64,000 nucleotides of DNA from an uncultured Bacteroidales bacterium (GTDB taxonomy: Bacteria > Bacteroidota > Bacteroidia > Bacteroidales > P3). The translations under genes were made by a program, and so were the position numbers. The DNA is taken from positions 1 to 64,000 of the forward strand of contig CALGCG010000111.1 of NCBI GenBank assembly GCA_937884485.1, given 5' to 3'. The notes below the pieces were generated by a model that had not been told where the DNA came from, did no database searches, and worked only from the letters and a program-made list of their open reading frames with translations. Numbering within the stretch: position 1 is the first letter of the stretch; each line of letters begins with the position of its first letter. Positions 27,887 through 36,759 of the stretch are shown here, in pieces.

Positions 27887-27945
27887 CTCTTAATTTATAA
27901 CTCTTAACTCCTAACTCTTAACTCTTAACTCTTAACTCCTAACTC
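27885..27945. repeat. 7-bp tandem repeat between convergent genes
   Basis: About eight AACTCTT/AACTCCT units between the HHH gene and hrpB. The hrpB frame runs into the tract: its last codons and TAA stop are repeat units. Confidence 0.88.
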
Positions 27946-30430
27946 TCACCGGCTCCGCCTCCAGCGGGTTGTCGGGCCACGCATGCTTGGGGTAGCGGCG
28001 CCGCAGCTCCTTGCGCACCTCGAAGTAGGTGCCTTGCCAGAAGCTGCGGAGGTCGCTGGTGAGCTGCACCGGCTTGAAGCCCGGCGAGAGCAGCTCCATC
28101 AACACAGGCCTGCCGTCCACCTGGGGGGTGTCCAGCAGCCCGAAACATTCCTGCAGCCTCACCCGCAGCACAGGAGCCTCGGCCCCTTGGCGGTAGTCAA
28201 GCCGTATGTGGCTGCCTGTGGGTACGACGACAGCCGTCGGCGCCAGCCGTTCCACGGCCTGCTGCTGGTCGTAGGCAAGGCGGCTCCATATCACCTCGCA
28301 GAGGTCGATTTTCTTCAACTCGGCCGTCGTGGCGGCCTTGCCGATGAAGAGAGGGCCCCATTCCGGCGCACTCCGGCAGACGCTGTCCGAATCCACCTCG
28401 GGAAGGTTCAGCTCCGGATGGTGCGCGGCAACGAAGGCCACGCGCCGCTGCAGACACTGCACATCGTCGGAGAACAACAGCAGCGACGGGCCCGCGGCGA
28501 CGATAGCATCGCATACAACCCTTTGTATGGCCTCCCGGTGGTCGCCGGGCAGCGGCTTCGACGCCAGAAGGATATTCCCTATGCGGCACTCTCTTTGCGC
28601 CACCACCGTTCCGCCTTTGCCGTCCCACGCGATGTGGTCGCGTTCCTGGGCATATTCCTGCAGGTCCGAGGGGTCCACGAGGCTGGCCAGGAACACCCTG
28701 CCCACGCCGGCCGCCTTCTGGTGCATCGAGGCGGCAACAATCCACTCGGCACCCGCCAGAGGATCGGAGGCCTCCACCGCAACGAGGTCGCCACCCGAGA
28801 GCTGGAAGGTGCCCACCCCCTCCCGCCAGGCCTTGCCGATGCGTTCGGGATAGGCCGAAGCCAGCAGAGCGCCCACCTCGAAGGGGTTGACGGAGGCATT
28901 GTCATCGCGCAGACCGCCTGCGTCCCAGCGACGCTCCATGATCAGCTCGGCATACTGGCGGGCGACCTTGATGATGCGCCCCCAGCGACCTCCACGACCG
29001 CCCTGGCGTTCGCGCCGGAGGGCGTCGAGGCGGGTGGACACTGAGACATCTCCCTCGCCGGCCAGCGGGTCCTTCTCGTCCAGCAGGGCGGCAAGGTCGG
29101 CAGCCAGCGCTTTGCGTTCAGGCGTGTCGGCCGCGAGGAGCATGCGGGCGATACGCGGATGGCAGGGCAGCTTCGACAGCGCCCGGCCCTGGGACGTCAC
29201 GCGGCCCTCGCCGTCCAGCGCGCCCAACGACTGCAGCAGCGTGCGGGCATAGGCGAGGGAGGCCCTGGGCGGCGGCGTCAGCCACGGCAGACGTTCCACC
29301 TCGCGCTCGCCCCAGATGGCGGCATCGAGCACCAACGACGTCAGGTCGGCCTCCATGATCTCGGGCTTCCGCACGGCATCCATACGCGCCTCCGTGCCCT
29401 TCGGCCACAAACGGTAGCATACGCCGGGGGCCACACGACCGGCACGGCCCATGCGCTGGGCAGCCATGTCCATCGTGATGCGCACCGTCTCCAAGTGACT
29501 CAACCCGCTGCGAGCATCGAAAACCATCTTGCGACAGAGGCCACTGTCCACCACCACACGCACCCCTTCGATGGTCAGCGACGTCTCCGCTATGGGCGTC
29601 GCCAGCACCACCTTCCTCTCGCCCGGACCACTCGGAGCGATGGCCCGCGCCTGCTCGTCGTTGCCGAGAAGGCCATAGAGGGGATATATTCCCGTGGAGC
29701 CCAGACTGCCGGAGAGCATCTCCGACACACGCCGTATCTCGCCCTCGCCGGGGAGGAACGCCAGTATGTCGCCCTCCTGCTCGCGGTGGGCTTGCAGGAT
29801 GGTCCGGGCCACCAGCTGCGCAACATTATAAGCATCGGCCTCTTCAGCGGTGTATCTCACCTCTACCGGGAACATCCGTCCCGCGCTCTCCAGCACAGGA
29901 CACTGCAATGCCTCCTTCAGGGAGGTAGTGTCGATGGTGGCCGACATCACCACCATACGGAGGTCGTCGCGCAGAAGCTGCTGGCACTGTCGCGTCAGCG
30001 CAAAAGCCTCATCAGTATTCAGGCTCCGCTCATGGAACTCGTCGAAAACCACCACTGCCACGCCCTCCAGGGCCGGGTCGTCGAGAAGCATGCGCGTGAG
30101 CACCCCCTCTGTCACCACCTCGATACGCGTCTTATTCGATATTCTGCTCTCAAAGCGTATGCGGTAACCGACGGACTCTCCCACCTCCTCGCCCAGCAGC
30201 CATGCCATGCGCGACGCAATCTGGCGCGCCGCCACCCGGCGGGGTTCCAAGACAATCATCTTCCCCTCGGGCAGCTCCTGCAGCACCGTCAGCGGCAACA
30301 GCGTGGACTTGCCCGCGCCCGGCGCCGCCGTGACGACGGCCGCCGTCGTGTTCCTCAGGGTCTCATTCAGCGCCCCCGCTATCGCCGCCACAGGCAGCCG
30401 TCCCAGTTCCTGTTCCAGTCGCTCTGTCAT
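27932..30430 (-). CDS. hrpB: ATP-dependent RNA helicase HrpB
   Basis: An 832-residue DEAH-box helicase. It has Walker A AAPGAGKSTLLPL, motif II FDEFHERSLN, motif III SATID, RNA-binding motif region ATPIAETSLTIEGV and QRMGRAGR, then the HA2 region and the HrpB C-terminal domain. The frame opens at a GTG 15 bp upstream; MTERLEQELG at 30430 is the better start. It ends within a heptad repeat, which likely added or replaced the last few residues (VRVRS). Confidence 0.95.
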   Translation of the reverse strand: MTERLEQELGRLPVAAIAGALNETLRNTTAAVVTAAPGAGKSTLLPLTVLQELPEGKMIVLEPRRVAARQIASRMAWLLGEEVGESVGYRIRFESRISNKTRIEVVTEGVLTRMLLDDPALEGVAVVVFDEFHERSLNTDEAFALTRQCQQLLRDDLRMVVMSATIDTTSLKEALQCPVLESAGRMFPVEVRYTAEEADAYNVAQLVARTILQAHREQEGDILAFLPGEGEIRRVSEMLSGSLGSTGIYPLYGLLGNDEQARAIAPSGPGERKVVLATPIAETSLTIEGVRVVVDSGLCRKMVFDARSGLSHLETVRITMDMAAQRMGRAGRVAPGVCYRLWPKGTEARMDAVRKPEIMEADLTSLVLDAAIWGEREVERLPWLTPPPRASLAYARTLLQSLGALDGEGRVTSQGRALSKLPCHPRIARMLLAADTPERKALAADLAALLDEKDPLAGEGDVSVSTRLDALRRERQGGRGGRWGRIIKVARQYAELIMERRWDAGGLRDDNASVNPFEVGALLASAYPERIGKAWREGVGTFQLSGGDLVAVEASDPLAGAEWIVAASMHQKAAGVGRVFLASLVDPSDLQEYAQERDHIAWDGKGGTVVAQRECRIGNILLASKPLPGDHREAIQRVVCDAIVAAGPSLLLFSDDVQCLQRRVAFVAAHHPELNLPEVDSDSVCRSAPEWGPLFIGKAATTAELKKIDLCEVIWSRLAYDQQQAVERLAPTAVVVPTGSHIRLDYRQGAEAPVLRVRLQECFGLLDTPQVDGRPVLMELLSPGFKPVQLTSDLRSFWQGTYFEVRKELRRRYPKHAWPDNPLEAEPVRVRS

Positions 30431-30525
30431 ACCTTTGCATTTCACATATCCTGTACCTTATCACATTTTAGTCATACAAATGTAACGTCAAAAGCAACAA
30501 AATAATTGTATCGCCCCCCCAAAAA

Positions 30526-30702
30526 ATAACTCTTAACTCTTAACTCCTAACTCTTAACACTCCCCACTCAACACTAAACACTTAACACTCATAACTTAAC
30601 TCCTAACTCTTCTGCCTGGCTCTGGAAGAGACACGGCCTGCGACGTTAGCAAGGCATTGAGCAGAGGACTGGAGCAAACTCTTAACTCCTAACTCTTAAC
30701 GC
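30526..30702. repeat. Heptad repeat tracts AACTCTT / AACACTN
   Basis: Two tracts of 7-bp units (AACTCTT, AACTCCT, AACACTC, AACACTT) interrupted by about 65 bp of unique sequence. Confidence 0.85.
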
Positions 30703-30847
30703 ATATCTGCCCCCGCGCCAACCCACTTAGAAATTAGAATTTAGAATTTAGAAATCAAAGATGTCCCGCACAGGCCGACGAACAAAAAAAAGACGGGCAG
30801 CATTTCTGCTGTCCGCCAATCACTATTCACCGATAAAAAATTCGTCC

Positions 30848-30913
30848 TTTCACTCCCTTTCACTCCCCTTCACTCCCTTTCACTCCCCACCACTCCCTTT
30901 CACTCCCCACCAA
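30848..30913. repeat. 10-bp tandem repeat TTTCACTCCC
   Basis: Six consecutive units of TTTCACTCCC with variants CTTCACTCCC and CACCACTCCC. Confidence 0.85.
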
Positions 30914-31061
30914 AGTTTTACCATTCACTATTCACTAATCCTCATTCATGCTGCCATTCGCCGTGGGACAGGTGCCTGTCCCTCTTCCCACACCCCTTCC
31001 CACCAATCATCCCGGCAGATCCAGTTACAAGTATATTCATAATATCTACAATAGCATTAAG

Positions 31062-31083
31062 CCCTCGGACAATCGACCGAGGG
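31062..31083. terminator. GC hairpin downstream of the DUF4435 gene
   Basis: CCCTCGG-ACAATCGA-CCGAGGG, a perfect 7-bp stem located 49 bp beyond the DUF4435 stop. It lacks a strong T tract on the minus strand, so termination is only possible. Confidence 0.5.
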
Positions 31084-31131
31084 AATTATTTGATTGAAAT
31101 AAAAAATTACGCTACAACAAGAGAATCCGGC

Positions 31132-31959
31132 CTACACCGCCAAGACGGCATAGCCATTAACGGTTTCCCATTTTTTGATGTCTTTGAAAAGCTGAGTGCT
31201 TACAAACTTCTCTGCAGGGTATGCTCTTCTCAATCTTCTGAAAAACGGTTTCTTGGCGAAGTTGGCAACTTTTACCGCCTTTGCCCTGACATATATCCGC
31301 TCCAGTATGTCGTGACCATTACACAATTCCTTTTCTGACACATCTGGATGTGCCCTCTTAAAGGCATCCACATCCGCCAGCGTCACGCAGATGACATTAT
31401 CCGTATTCGCGACACAAGCGTTGAAATAGGCGGTCATATCCAAGCCCAATGCCACCTCACTGAAATTGATGCCGCAATGGTTCTGATGGTTAAACCATTT
31501 CAAGTATGACACATCTGTCAGTTCAGAATAAATGTCTCCCAGATTTACACTCCTGCAACGTTCTGCATCATCGCCAACCAATCCGGTCAGGCAACCACCC
31601 ACAATCATTCCCTCCATATCATGCGTGTCCGTAAGCACAAGGTTTGGATAAGAATGGCGTTTTCCTTCCAATCTGTCAAAATCTGCATCCTTGATGGCCA
31701 GCAAACGACGGGCATAGCGGCTGTTCAGAGCGTCCAATATCACAAAATGCTTCTCACAGTTGCAATCCACATAGATACAAACCGAAGCGGCATCCGTCAC
31801 CTTTTCATATACTTCCTTGTCATCAGGCCCTTCTACGACCAAGACAACCTTCCCGTCATTGACGTGCGTATCAAACAAAGCCTTTACGTCAGCCACTTTG
31901 GCATCAGAGGCATCTTCGCTTGCATTACGCAACGACATTATCACCACCTCCTCAGCCAT
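31132..31959 (-). CDS. DUF4435 TOPRIM-like protein (AriB-like effector)
   Basis: A 275-residue DUF4435 protein. The TOPRIM-like features are VVEGPDDKEVYEKV (Glu at residue 43), the DxD motif in AIKDADFDRL (residues 91-93) and the DUF4435 signature TDTHDMEGMI (110-119). In PARIS systems, AriB of this family is a TOPRIM nuclease held and released by the AriA ATPase. Here it is the last gene of an HNH-ATPase-DUF4435 operon and overlaps the ATPase gene by 8 bp. Family assignment is strong; the PARIS-like role is inference from the pairing. Confidence 0.85.
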   Translation of the reverse strand: MAEEVVIMSLRNASEDASDAKVADVKALFDTHVNDGKVVLVVEGPDDKEVYEKVTDAASVCIYVDCNCEKHFVILDALNSRYARRLLAIKDADFDRLEGKRHSYPNLVLTDTHDMEGMIVGGCLTGLVGDDAERCRSVNLGDIYSELTDVSYLKWFNHQNHCGINFSEVALGLDMTAYFNACVANTDNVICVTLADVDAFKRAHPDVSEKELCNGHDILERIYVRAKAVKVANFAKKPFFRRLRRAYPAEKFVSTQLFKDIKKWETVNGYAVLAV

Positions 31960-32872
31960 TGTTCCTCAAAGTATAAAGATCCAACGTTTCATCCCAGCGG
32001 CCACCAACCAGCATGGGCGAGTGTGTGGCCAGTATAATCTGCATCTCACGACCTTCTTCCAACTTGAAACCCTGTATCTTTTCAAGCACCGACACATACA
32101 CGTTCAGCCATGCCGGATGGAACGACAACTCCGGTTCATCTATGATTACCAAGTCACCCGCCTTGCCGTCAAACACCAGCTCAAACAGTTGAAGCAGCAC
32201 ATGTTTCTCACCCGAAGAAAGTGCCGTGACAGGAATAATGGTCTTCGCGTCATTCTTCATCTTAAACCTGATGCCAAACCTCTCGTCCACCATCATCTCC
32301 TTATCTGCAAACTTGAAGAAAGCAACCAGTTCCTCAAAGAATCTCACACCACGTTCATTGTCGCCTTGTACCTTGATTTTTGCTACACTTTCAGCCACTC
32401 TCATCATCGAGGCGTCGGTGTCAGCGTTCTCCTCGCGCTTTCGCTGTTCCTTGTTGCGAAGCAGTATCCGCTTGTCCGTCAGGCAGAAACACTTCATCGT
32501 ATTAAGCACCAATTCCAGCGGGCCTTCTATCCTGGCTTCCCTGTTTTTACCGCTCTTATCCTCCAGTTCATAATAGATGCTGATTTCCTCGTCGCCTGGC
32601 AGGTCCGACTCTTCATCGGGCTGAATGGCAGTCCTCGTCTGTCCCACCGTTATCACAAAGTCGTCTATGGAAAACACCACCCTTGAAAAAGGAATCTGAT
32701 AAAACAGATCACTATCCTTGCAGAAAAGGGCATAAATCAAGTGTAAAATCGTTGTCTTGCCATAGCCATTAGGGCCTGTTATAATCTTCAGACGCTTATC
32801 CTCACCCCTGGTGAAGTCAAGCGTATAATCATACAAGCCATACAGGCCCTCAATATATATACTGTTCAGCAT
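31952..32872 (-). CDS. ABC/SMC-type AAA ATPase (AriA/PtuA-like)
   Basis: A 306-residue ATPase of the OLD/AAA_15-like group. Walker A GPNGYGKT is at residues 33-40, signature ALSSGEKHVLL at 217-227, Walker B LVIIDEPELSFHP at 241-253 and H-loop ATHSP at 282-286. Only a short helical insert separates the halves of the ATPase, so it is compact compared with AriA or PtuA (usually over 400). It starts 1 bp after the HNH gene and overlaps DUF4435. It is the likely sensor/regulator of one or both nucleases. Confidence 0.88.
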   Translation of the reverse strand: MLNSIYIEGLYGLYDYTLDFTRGEDKRLKIITGPNGYGKTTILHLIYALFCKDSDLFYQIPFSRVVFSIDDFVITVGQTRTAIQPDEESDLPGDEEISIYYELEDKSGKNREARIEGPLELVLNTMKCFCLTDKRILLRNKEQRKREENADTDASMMRVAESVAKIKVQGDNERGVRFFEELVAFFKFADKEMMVDERFGIRFKMKNDAKTIIPVTALSSGEKHVLLQLFELVFDGKAGDLVIIDEPELSFHPAWLNVYVSVLEKIQGFKLEEGREMQIILATHSPMLVGGRWDETLDLYTLRNNG

Positions 32873-32873
32873 T

Positions 32874-33260
32874 CTACAGATTATAAAGTCGTTTCAACAT
32901 TTCCTGCTTCTTTGCATTTACCTCAAGGAATTTCCAGGTCCTCACATTCTCCGTCCCCTCCGATGTGACGGATGCCGTATAGCTGGGGTAATCATCGCTC
33001 TTGCTCGCATTGTTTTCATGCTGCAAAGCCCTCAGATTCTCCTGCCTGTCTATCATTTCCTTACTGAAGCCCTTCTCTTCAAGCAGCGCCTGAGGCACGA
33101 TATGGTCCACCTCCCAGCCATACAGACTGTCGGTGTCGCCATACTTATCCCACATTATCCAGGCCCCACAGGCATCCTTGCGAAAGCGTGTCGGTTCATA
33201 GCCTTCCACCGCACTCGCACGATTCCAAACGTCTTGTATTTGTTGCTTACTAAAAGCCAT
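32874..33260 (-). CDS. Small HNH endonuclease
   Basis: A 128-residue HNH nuclease. The motif is split as GWEVDHIVPQA (catalytic His, about residues 48-58) and RQENLRALQHENNASKSD (Asn and final residues, about 72-89). There is no CxxC zinc pair. It is the first gene of the operon with the AAA ATPase and DUF4435 protein. Nuclease plus ABC ATPase recalls Septu (PtuA/PtuB), but the third gene makes the set unlike either Septu or PARIS as usually described. Confidence 0.85.
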   Translation of the reverse strand: MAFSKQQIQDVWNRASAVEGYEPTRFRKDACGAWIMWDKYGDTDSLYGWEVDHIVPQALLEEKGFSKEMIDRQENLRALQHENNASKSDDYPSYTASVTSEGTENVRTWKFLEVNAKKQEMLKRLYNL

Positions 33261-33296
33261 TTCGTTTATCCTCTATTATACAGAATTCAAATTCTT

Positions 33297-33365
33297 TGCA
33301 AAGATAACGCCTTTCCCTCAAATTTATTGCATTCCTTCACAACATTTATTCTTCTTTAACCCTTC
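33297..33365 (-). promoter_or_regulatory. Shared upstream region, copy A (HNH-ATPase-DUF4435 operon)
   Basis: Minus-strand -7 element TATCTTTG (33299-33306) lies about 39 bp before the HNH start. Upstream of it, in collinear spacing, are ATGCAATAAATT and AAGGGTTAAAGA blocks that recur in copy B (51579-51648) and in part in copy C (40593-40640). Confidence 0.7.
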
Positions 33366-33589
33366 CCTTGAAACCTGAAACTTGAAACCTGAAACCAATG
33401 GTGCGTATTTCTTCACAAGAAAAGGCTCCACCTTCTTTAGCACTTCCGGATAAATCCCCTTGAAGCTCTGCCCTTTCACTAAGCTCCCACCTTCATCGCA
33501 GGCCACAAAGCACCAAGTTTAGCGTACTGCCACACCAGCCTCATCCCACCAAACTGGCGGAACCGAGTTATGAGTTTCTTGAAGTCCAT
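33324..33589 (-). pseudogene. Frameshifted small gene remnant
   Basis: A frame starting at 33589 encodes MDFKKLITRFRQFGG, then RLVWQYAKLGALWPAMKVGA, and stops at 33479. An overlapping frame shifted by one base continues SLVKGQSFKGIYPEVLKKVE and PFLVKKYAPLV. Together they read as one small basic protein broken by a frameshift near 33490. The second frame then runs into a GAAACCT heptad repeat. The composition recalls short proteins found near surface-polysaccharide genes; I do not know its function. Confidence 0.45.
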
Positions 33590-33598
33590 AGATAATCC

Positions 33599-34366
33599 TC
33601 ACTTCTCATCATGTACAAACAATCCCAATGTTTGCTTTAGGAGTTCTTTCGAGTCCAGCACTGATTCCCTTGCTTTAGTGCGCATATTGGTAAAAGCAAT
33701 GAACACAAGGAAAGCTTTTAGCACCGCTGCATCAAATCCTTGCGATACGAGGTATCCTCCAGATTGAATTTGCAAATATCCCGTCACCGATAGGAACGCG
33801 AAATACAGCAGATATAACAGGAAAACCACATTGCTTGGATGGATGATATAGTATGCCAGTCTCTCCCTGTACGACTCATATCGATGTTCCCCAAAATTTC
33901 TCAACGGTGAATGCTGCACCATCCATTTCGTGACCCTATGAGAGTTGGCGCACAAGATTGAACCACCTGCCATAACCACAAAGCCAATTGTCTCCGGCAA
34001 AAGCCCCCATTCAAACACATGATTCAGGCCGGTCATTATCAGTGCGGGCGCACCAAAGGCGAACATAGTCACGAAAATATAGGTCCCTACGATCGTGATG
34101 AAAGGATGCACCAATCCAACGAGCAAAAATATCACTGCAACAGGAGCAGATACGACATTGCTGACAACCGTCATCACCTTCCCGTTCTTTCTCCCGCTCA
34201 ACCAACTCGACAACGCCATCCATGCCGCAAATCCAGCCAGCACCAGAAGGTTCCACCACTGGAGTTTGTATAGCATCCATGTGAACAGCCAGAACAGCAA
34301 TCCTCCAATCACAAGGATGGCGAATAGCAGCAATCCTATTTTTGTTCTGTCTGATAGTTTTTGCAT
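33599..34366 (-). CDS. Multi-spanning membrane protein of unknown function
   Basis: A 255-residue protein with about six hydrophobic segments (about 10-32, 36-53, 70-90, 95-115, 118-140 and 180-200) and a charged C-terminal tail. I recognise no family. It starts 19 bp after the stop of the zinc HNH gene on the same strand, so it appears to be the last gene of the seven-gene operon. A membrane protein at the end of a nuclease/ATPase operon could be an effector or anchor; this is inference only. Confidence 0.7.
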   Translation of the reverse strand: MQKLSDRTKIGLLLFAILVIGGLLFWLFTWMLYKLQWWNLLVLAGFAAWMALSSWLSGRKNGKVMTVVSNVVSAPVAVIFLLVGLVHPFITIVGTYIFVTMFAFGAPALIMTGLNHVFEWGLLPETIGFVVMAGGSILCANSHRVTKWMVQHSPLRNFGEHRYESYRERLAYYIIHPSNVVFLLYLLYFAFLSVTGYLQIQSGGYLVSQGFDAAVLKAFLVFIAFTNMRTKARESVLDSKELLKQTLGLFVHDEK

Positions 34367-34385
34367 AAACCCAATACGTGTTTAC

Positions 34386-35261
34386 TCACAGACCTTTAAA
34401 CCACGTCTCCATCTCCTTTGAGTCTGCAATTGCGCTCATAACAGCAGGAGTCACCACATCAGGATCTCCAGCAATTGGAGTAGCCATTCCTTGCATTTCG
34501 CTTTTTATAACCTCCCAATCCTGGCCAGCTCGTTTCGACAATCTTATCATCTCTTTCTTCAGAATTTGTCTCGCTTTAGCTTCAAAGCGCTTCATTAGCT
34601 CCAATTTATTCACAGTCGAAATGACATAGTCATCTGGTTTGCGACCAGCTTTCAACGCAGAACTTAGATATGTCTGAATCTGTGGTAGACCGTCGCTCGG
34701 ATTCAGAGTTATCTTACATTCCAGCAATTCTCGACTCGTAAGAATATCATAGAAAGCATTAAAAAAGATACGATTCCCATGATCATCCAGAAACTGTTCC
34801 GACTTTTTGTGATTACAATTATGGCACAGCGGTATCAGGTTCGACAAGTGAGCAGCATACTCCGGATAAGAGTCTAATCCTCGCGGCACGTAGTGGTCCA
34901 TTTCCTCACATTCATGCAGTCCACATATCGGGCAATAAAGTGTTTCTCCTCCATTCTGTGCTGTCAGGTATTCCCAATGGGCATTAACAAAAGGGCGGTC
35001 ATCCCCGTACAAGCCATAAGCCAGTTGTCTATTATCTCTTGCTGCTTTCTTCGCCGCCTCATCCATTTCAGGCATTATCTCCCACAAACGCGATAAGGTA
35101 TGCAAAAGATCCTTCCCTGCAAGCTTGTCATACTCATTATAAGCAGTCGCCAGCAGAGTTCGATTAGTCGCAAAGAACTCCTTCTTGGGGCTACGCAGGT
35201 TTTTCCCTACTGCCACAAGATCATCTTCCACCTTGGTTATGGGCCTACTGAAATTATGCAT
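34386..35261 (-). CDS. Zinc-type HNH endonuclease (PtuB-like)
   Basis: A 291-residue nuclease. The HNH region has two CxxC pairs (C110-P-I-C113 and C146-H-N-C149) around EMDHYVPRGLD (catalytic His 123) and the final HKK, the Cys4-HNH arrangement. Residues 1-100 and 160-291 are helical with no clear family. It overlaps the upstream ATPase gene by 8 bp. The ATPase-HNH pair matches the Septu layout (PtuA then PtuB). Confidence 0.85.
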   Translation of the reverse strand: MHNFSRPITKVEDDLVAVGKNLRSPKKEFFATNRTLLATAYNEYDKLAGKDLLHTLSRLWEIMPEMDEAAKKAARDNRQLAYGLYGDDRPFVNAHWEYLTAQNGGETLYCPICGLHECEEMDHYVPRGLDSYPEYAAHLSNLIPLCHNCNHKKSEQFLDDHGNRIFFNAFYDILTSRELLECKITLNPSDGLPQIQTYLSSALKAGRKPDDYVISTVNKLELMKRFEAKARQILKKEMIRLSKRAGQDWEVIKSEMQGMATPIAGDPDVVTPAVMSAIADSKEMETWFKGL

Positions 35262-36753
35262 CTTTCTCCTTCTCCAAGTAATCCCTTATTGACAACCTTG
35301 CATTGAGTCCTAACTTAGGCGCGTATTGCATAATATATTCCAGCGCACCCTTGTATGACCTTTCTCGTCCAAGAAGTTTCACGTATCGATAAAACGAGGA
35401 CATCCGTTCATCGAACTGAAAGATGTTCATATAGAGTTCAGAGGCATCTGCGCCAAAAGTCTCAAACGCAACCTTCGACACGTTGGGAATGCCACCGTCC
35501 ACTTGCCGCATCAAGTACACGTTTTGCCCCACCATCTCCCTTACGATTAACGGACTGTGGGTAGCAATGACTGCATAACTCCTGAAACGGGTCAAAATCC
35601 CTCCAAGCATTGTCATAAACGACACAATTATTTGCGGGTGCATGTGTACCTCTGGCTCATCTATCACCAACAGCGAAGTAAGGTGTATATGCGCATGAAT
35701 AAAGGTCAGCAGGTTAAATATATGTAGTTGTCCAGAGCTCAAGATCCCGATTTGCTCATGAAGCAAGTCTTTGTCTAAATCGAAACTATCAGTATCCTCA
35801 TTGTATTTCAAGAATGCGCCTACTTCTCCACCAAGCAGCTCATCAATAGCCTCTTTATAGAGTTGTATCATTGCCTTCCTGTGAATCAACGGTCGGTGAT
35901 AGATAACATCTATACACTCAAGCAACTCTTCTTCTGTATATTCAGAGTTCTGCTCTATCGTAAAGTGTTGATACGGGATCCGGGGGGTCTCCACCTCTAT
36001 CGTATCGTAGCCATCAAATGGCGTCGAACTGATGGCCAGACAACTTCTGAATAATGGCAATGGTTGTTCAACCCTCACATTGGAAATCAGGGTTCCAACC
36101 AACATCTTAAGCATTTGTGTCTTTCCTACGCCATTATTACCAATTAACCCTACGGCTCTCATAAACGGTGGAGCGTTGTAAAAAAGGCGAACATCCCAAT
36201 CTGTATAGGCTCCACCAAGATAATCGGGGGCAAAGTGCTGAACAAAGGAATATGCTGCCGCCTTATCCCTGCCGCTTAGCATAAACGTAGATTCTACCAC
36301 CGCCTGCTCTGAAGAATCCTCCCTTAACAAAGAGGTTTTGAAGCCATCGTCCTCTATGAAGTCCTCATAAATATTCTGGTTATAAGCACAGTCTCTTAAG
36401 CTTGTAAGCAAGTCGTCAATGACCCGGGTTCCACGAAAAAGGTCATATATCCTCGAATAATATGAAGATTCAATTCCTAAAGAGCAGAAGTCTTCATCCA
36501 ACTTGCCATCCCACGACTGCGGCAACACCTCGAACGTATTCAGCGCATCACGTTTGAGCAGTTTCAACTCACCCACAAAATGCCTCTGCCCGCTCTCGTC
36601 AAAATAGAACAGCGCAAACCATGTCCGGTAAGTATAGTCGTTCCAATCGTCATTGAACACCAGGACAAATGACGGCAGTTGTCCCGGGCTCTCCACAGAA
36701 GCCCCATAGTCCGCCCGCTGCCCGAGTTTTCTCTGTACTTCGAAGTGTAACAT
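35254..36753 (-). CDS. ABC-type AAA ATPase (PtuA-like)
   Basis: A 499-residue ATPase. An N-terminal region of about 195 residues precedes Walker A GNNGVGKT (205-212). The signature ILSSGQLHIF is at 337-346, Walker B LLVIDEPEVHMHP at 361-373 and H-loop ATHSP at 397-401. Length and layout fit Septu PtuA. It lies 6 bp after the PIN gene and overlaps the HNH gene by 8 bp. Within the seven-gene operon it would be the sensor for the HNH nuclease, by analogy with Septu. Confidence 0.85.
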   Translation of the reverse strand: MLHFEVQRKLGQRADYGASVESPGQLPSFVLVFNDDWNDYTYRTWFALFYFDESGQRHFVGELKLLKRDALNTFEVLPQSWDGKLDEDFCSLGIESSYYSRIYDLFRGTRVIDDLLTSLRDCAYNQNIYEDFIEDDGFKTSLLREDSSEQAVVESTFMLSGRDKAAAYSFVQHFAPDYLGGAYTDWDVRLFYNAPPFMRAVGLIGNNGVGKTQMLKMLVGTLISNVRVEQPLPLFRSCLAISSTPFDGYDTIEVETPRIPYQHFTIEQNSEYTEEELLECIDVIYHRPLIHRKAMIQLYKEAIDELLGGEVGAFLKYNEDTDSFDLDKDLLHEQIGILSSGQLHIFNLLTFIHAHIHLTSLLVIDEPEVHMHPQIIVSFMTMLGGILTRFRSYAVIATHSPLIVREMVGQNVYLMRQVDGGIPNVSKVAFETFGADASELYMNIFQFDERMSSFYRYVKLLGRERSYKGALEYIMQYAPKLGLNARLSIRDYLEKEKDA

Positions 36754-36759
36754 GACCGT

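Larger units (their letters stand above)
30446..31131. other. Gene-free 690-bp spacer rich in short repeats
   Basis: I see no convincing gene. The spacer holds heptad repeats (30526-30612 and 30676-30702), a unique segment of about 65 bp (30613-30675), a GAATTTA tract (30731-30757), a 10-bp CACTCCC-type tract (30848-30913), the palindrome GGGACAGGTGCCTGTCCC near 30965 and a GC hairpin at 31062-31083. A 93-codon frame at 30761-31042 is mostly translated repeat and is not credible. The spacer marks the change from core genes to the defence-like island. Confidence 0.8.

Noticed and set aside
30761..31042. 93-codon open frame in the spacer before the defence island
   Set aside because: Most of it is the translated 10-bp CACTCCC repeat; no ribosome-binding or promoter signal and no plausible domain.
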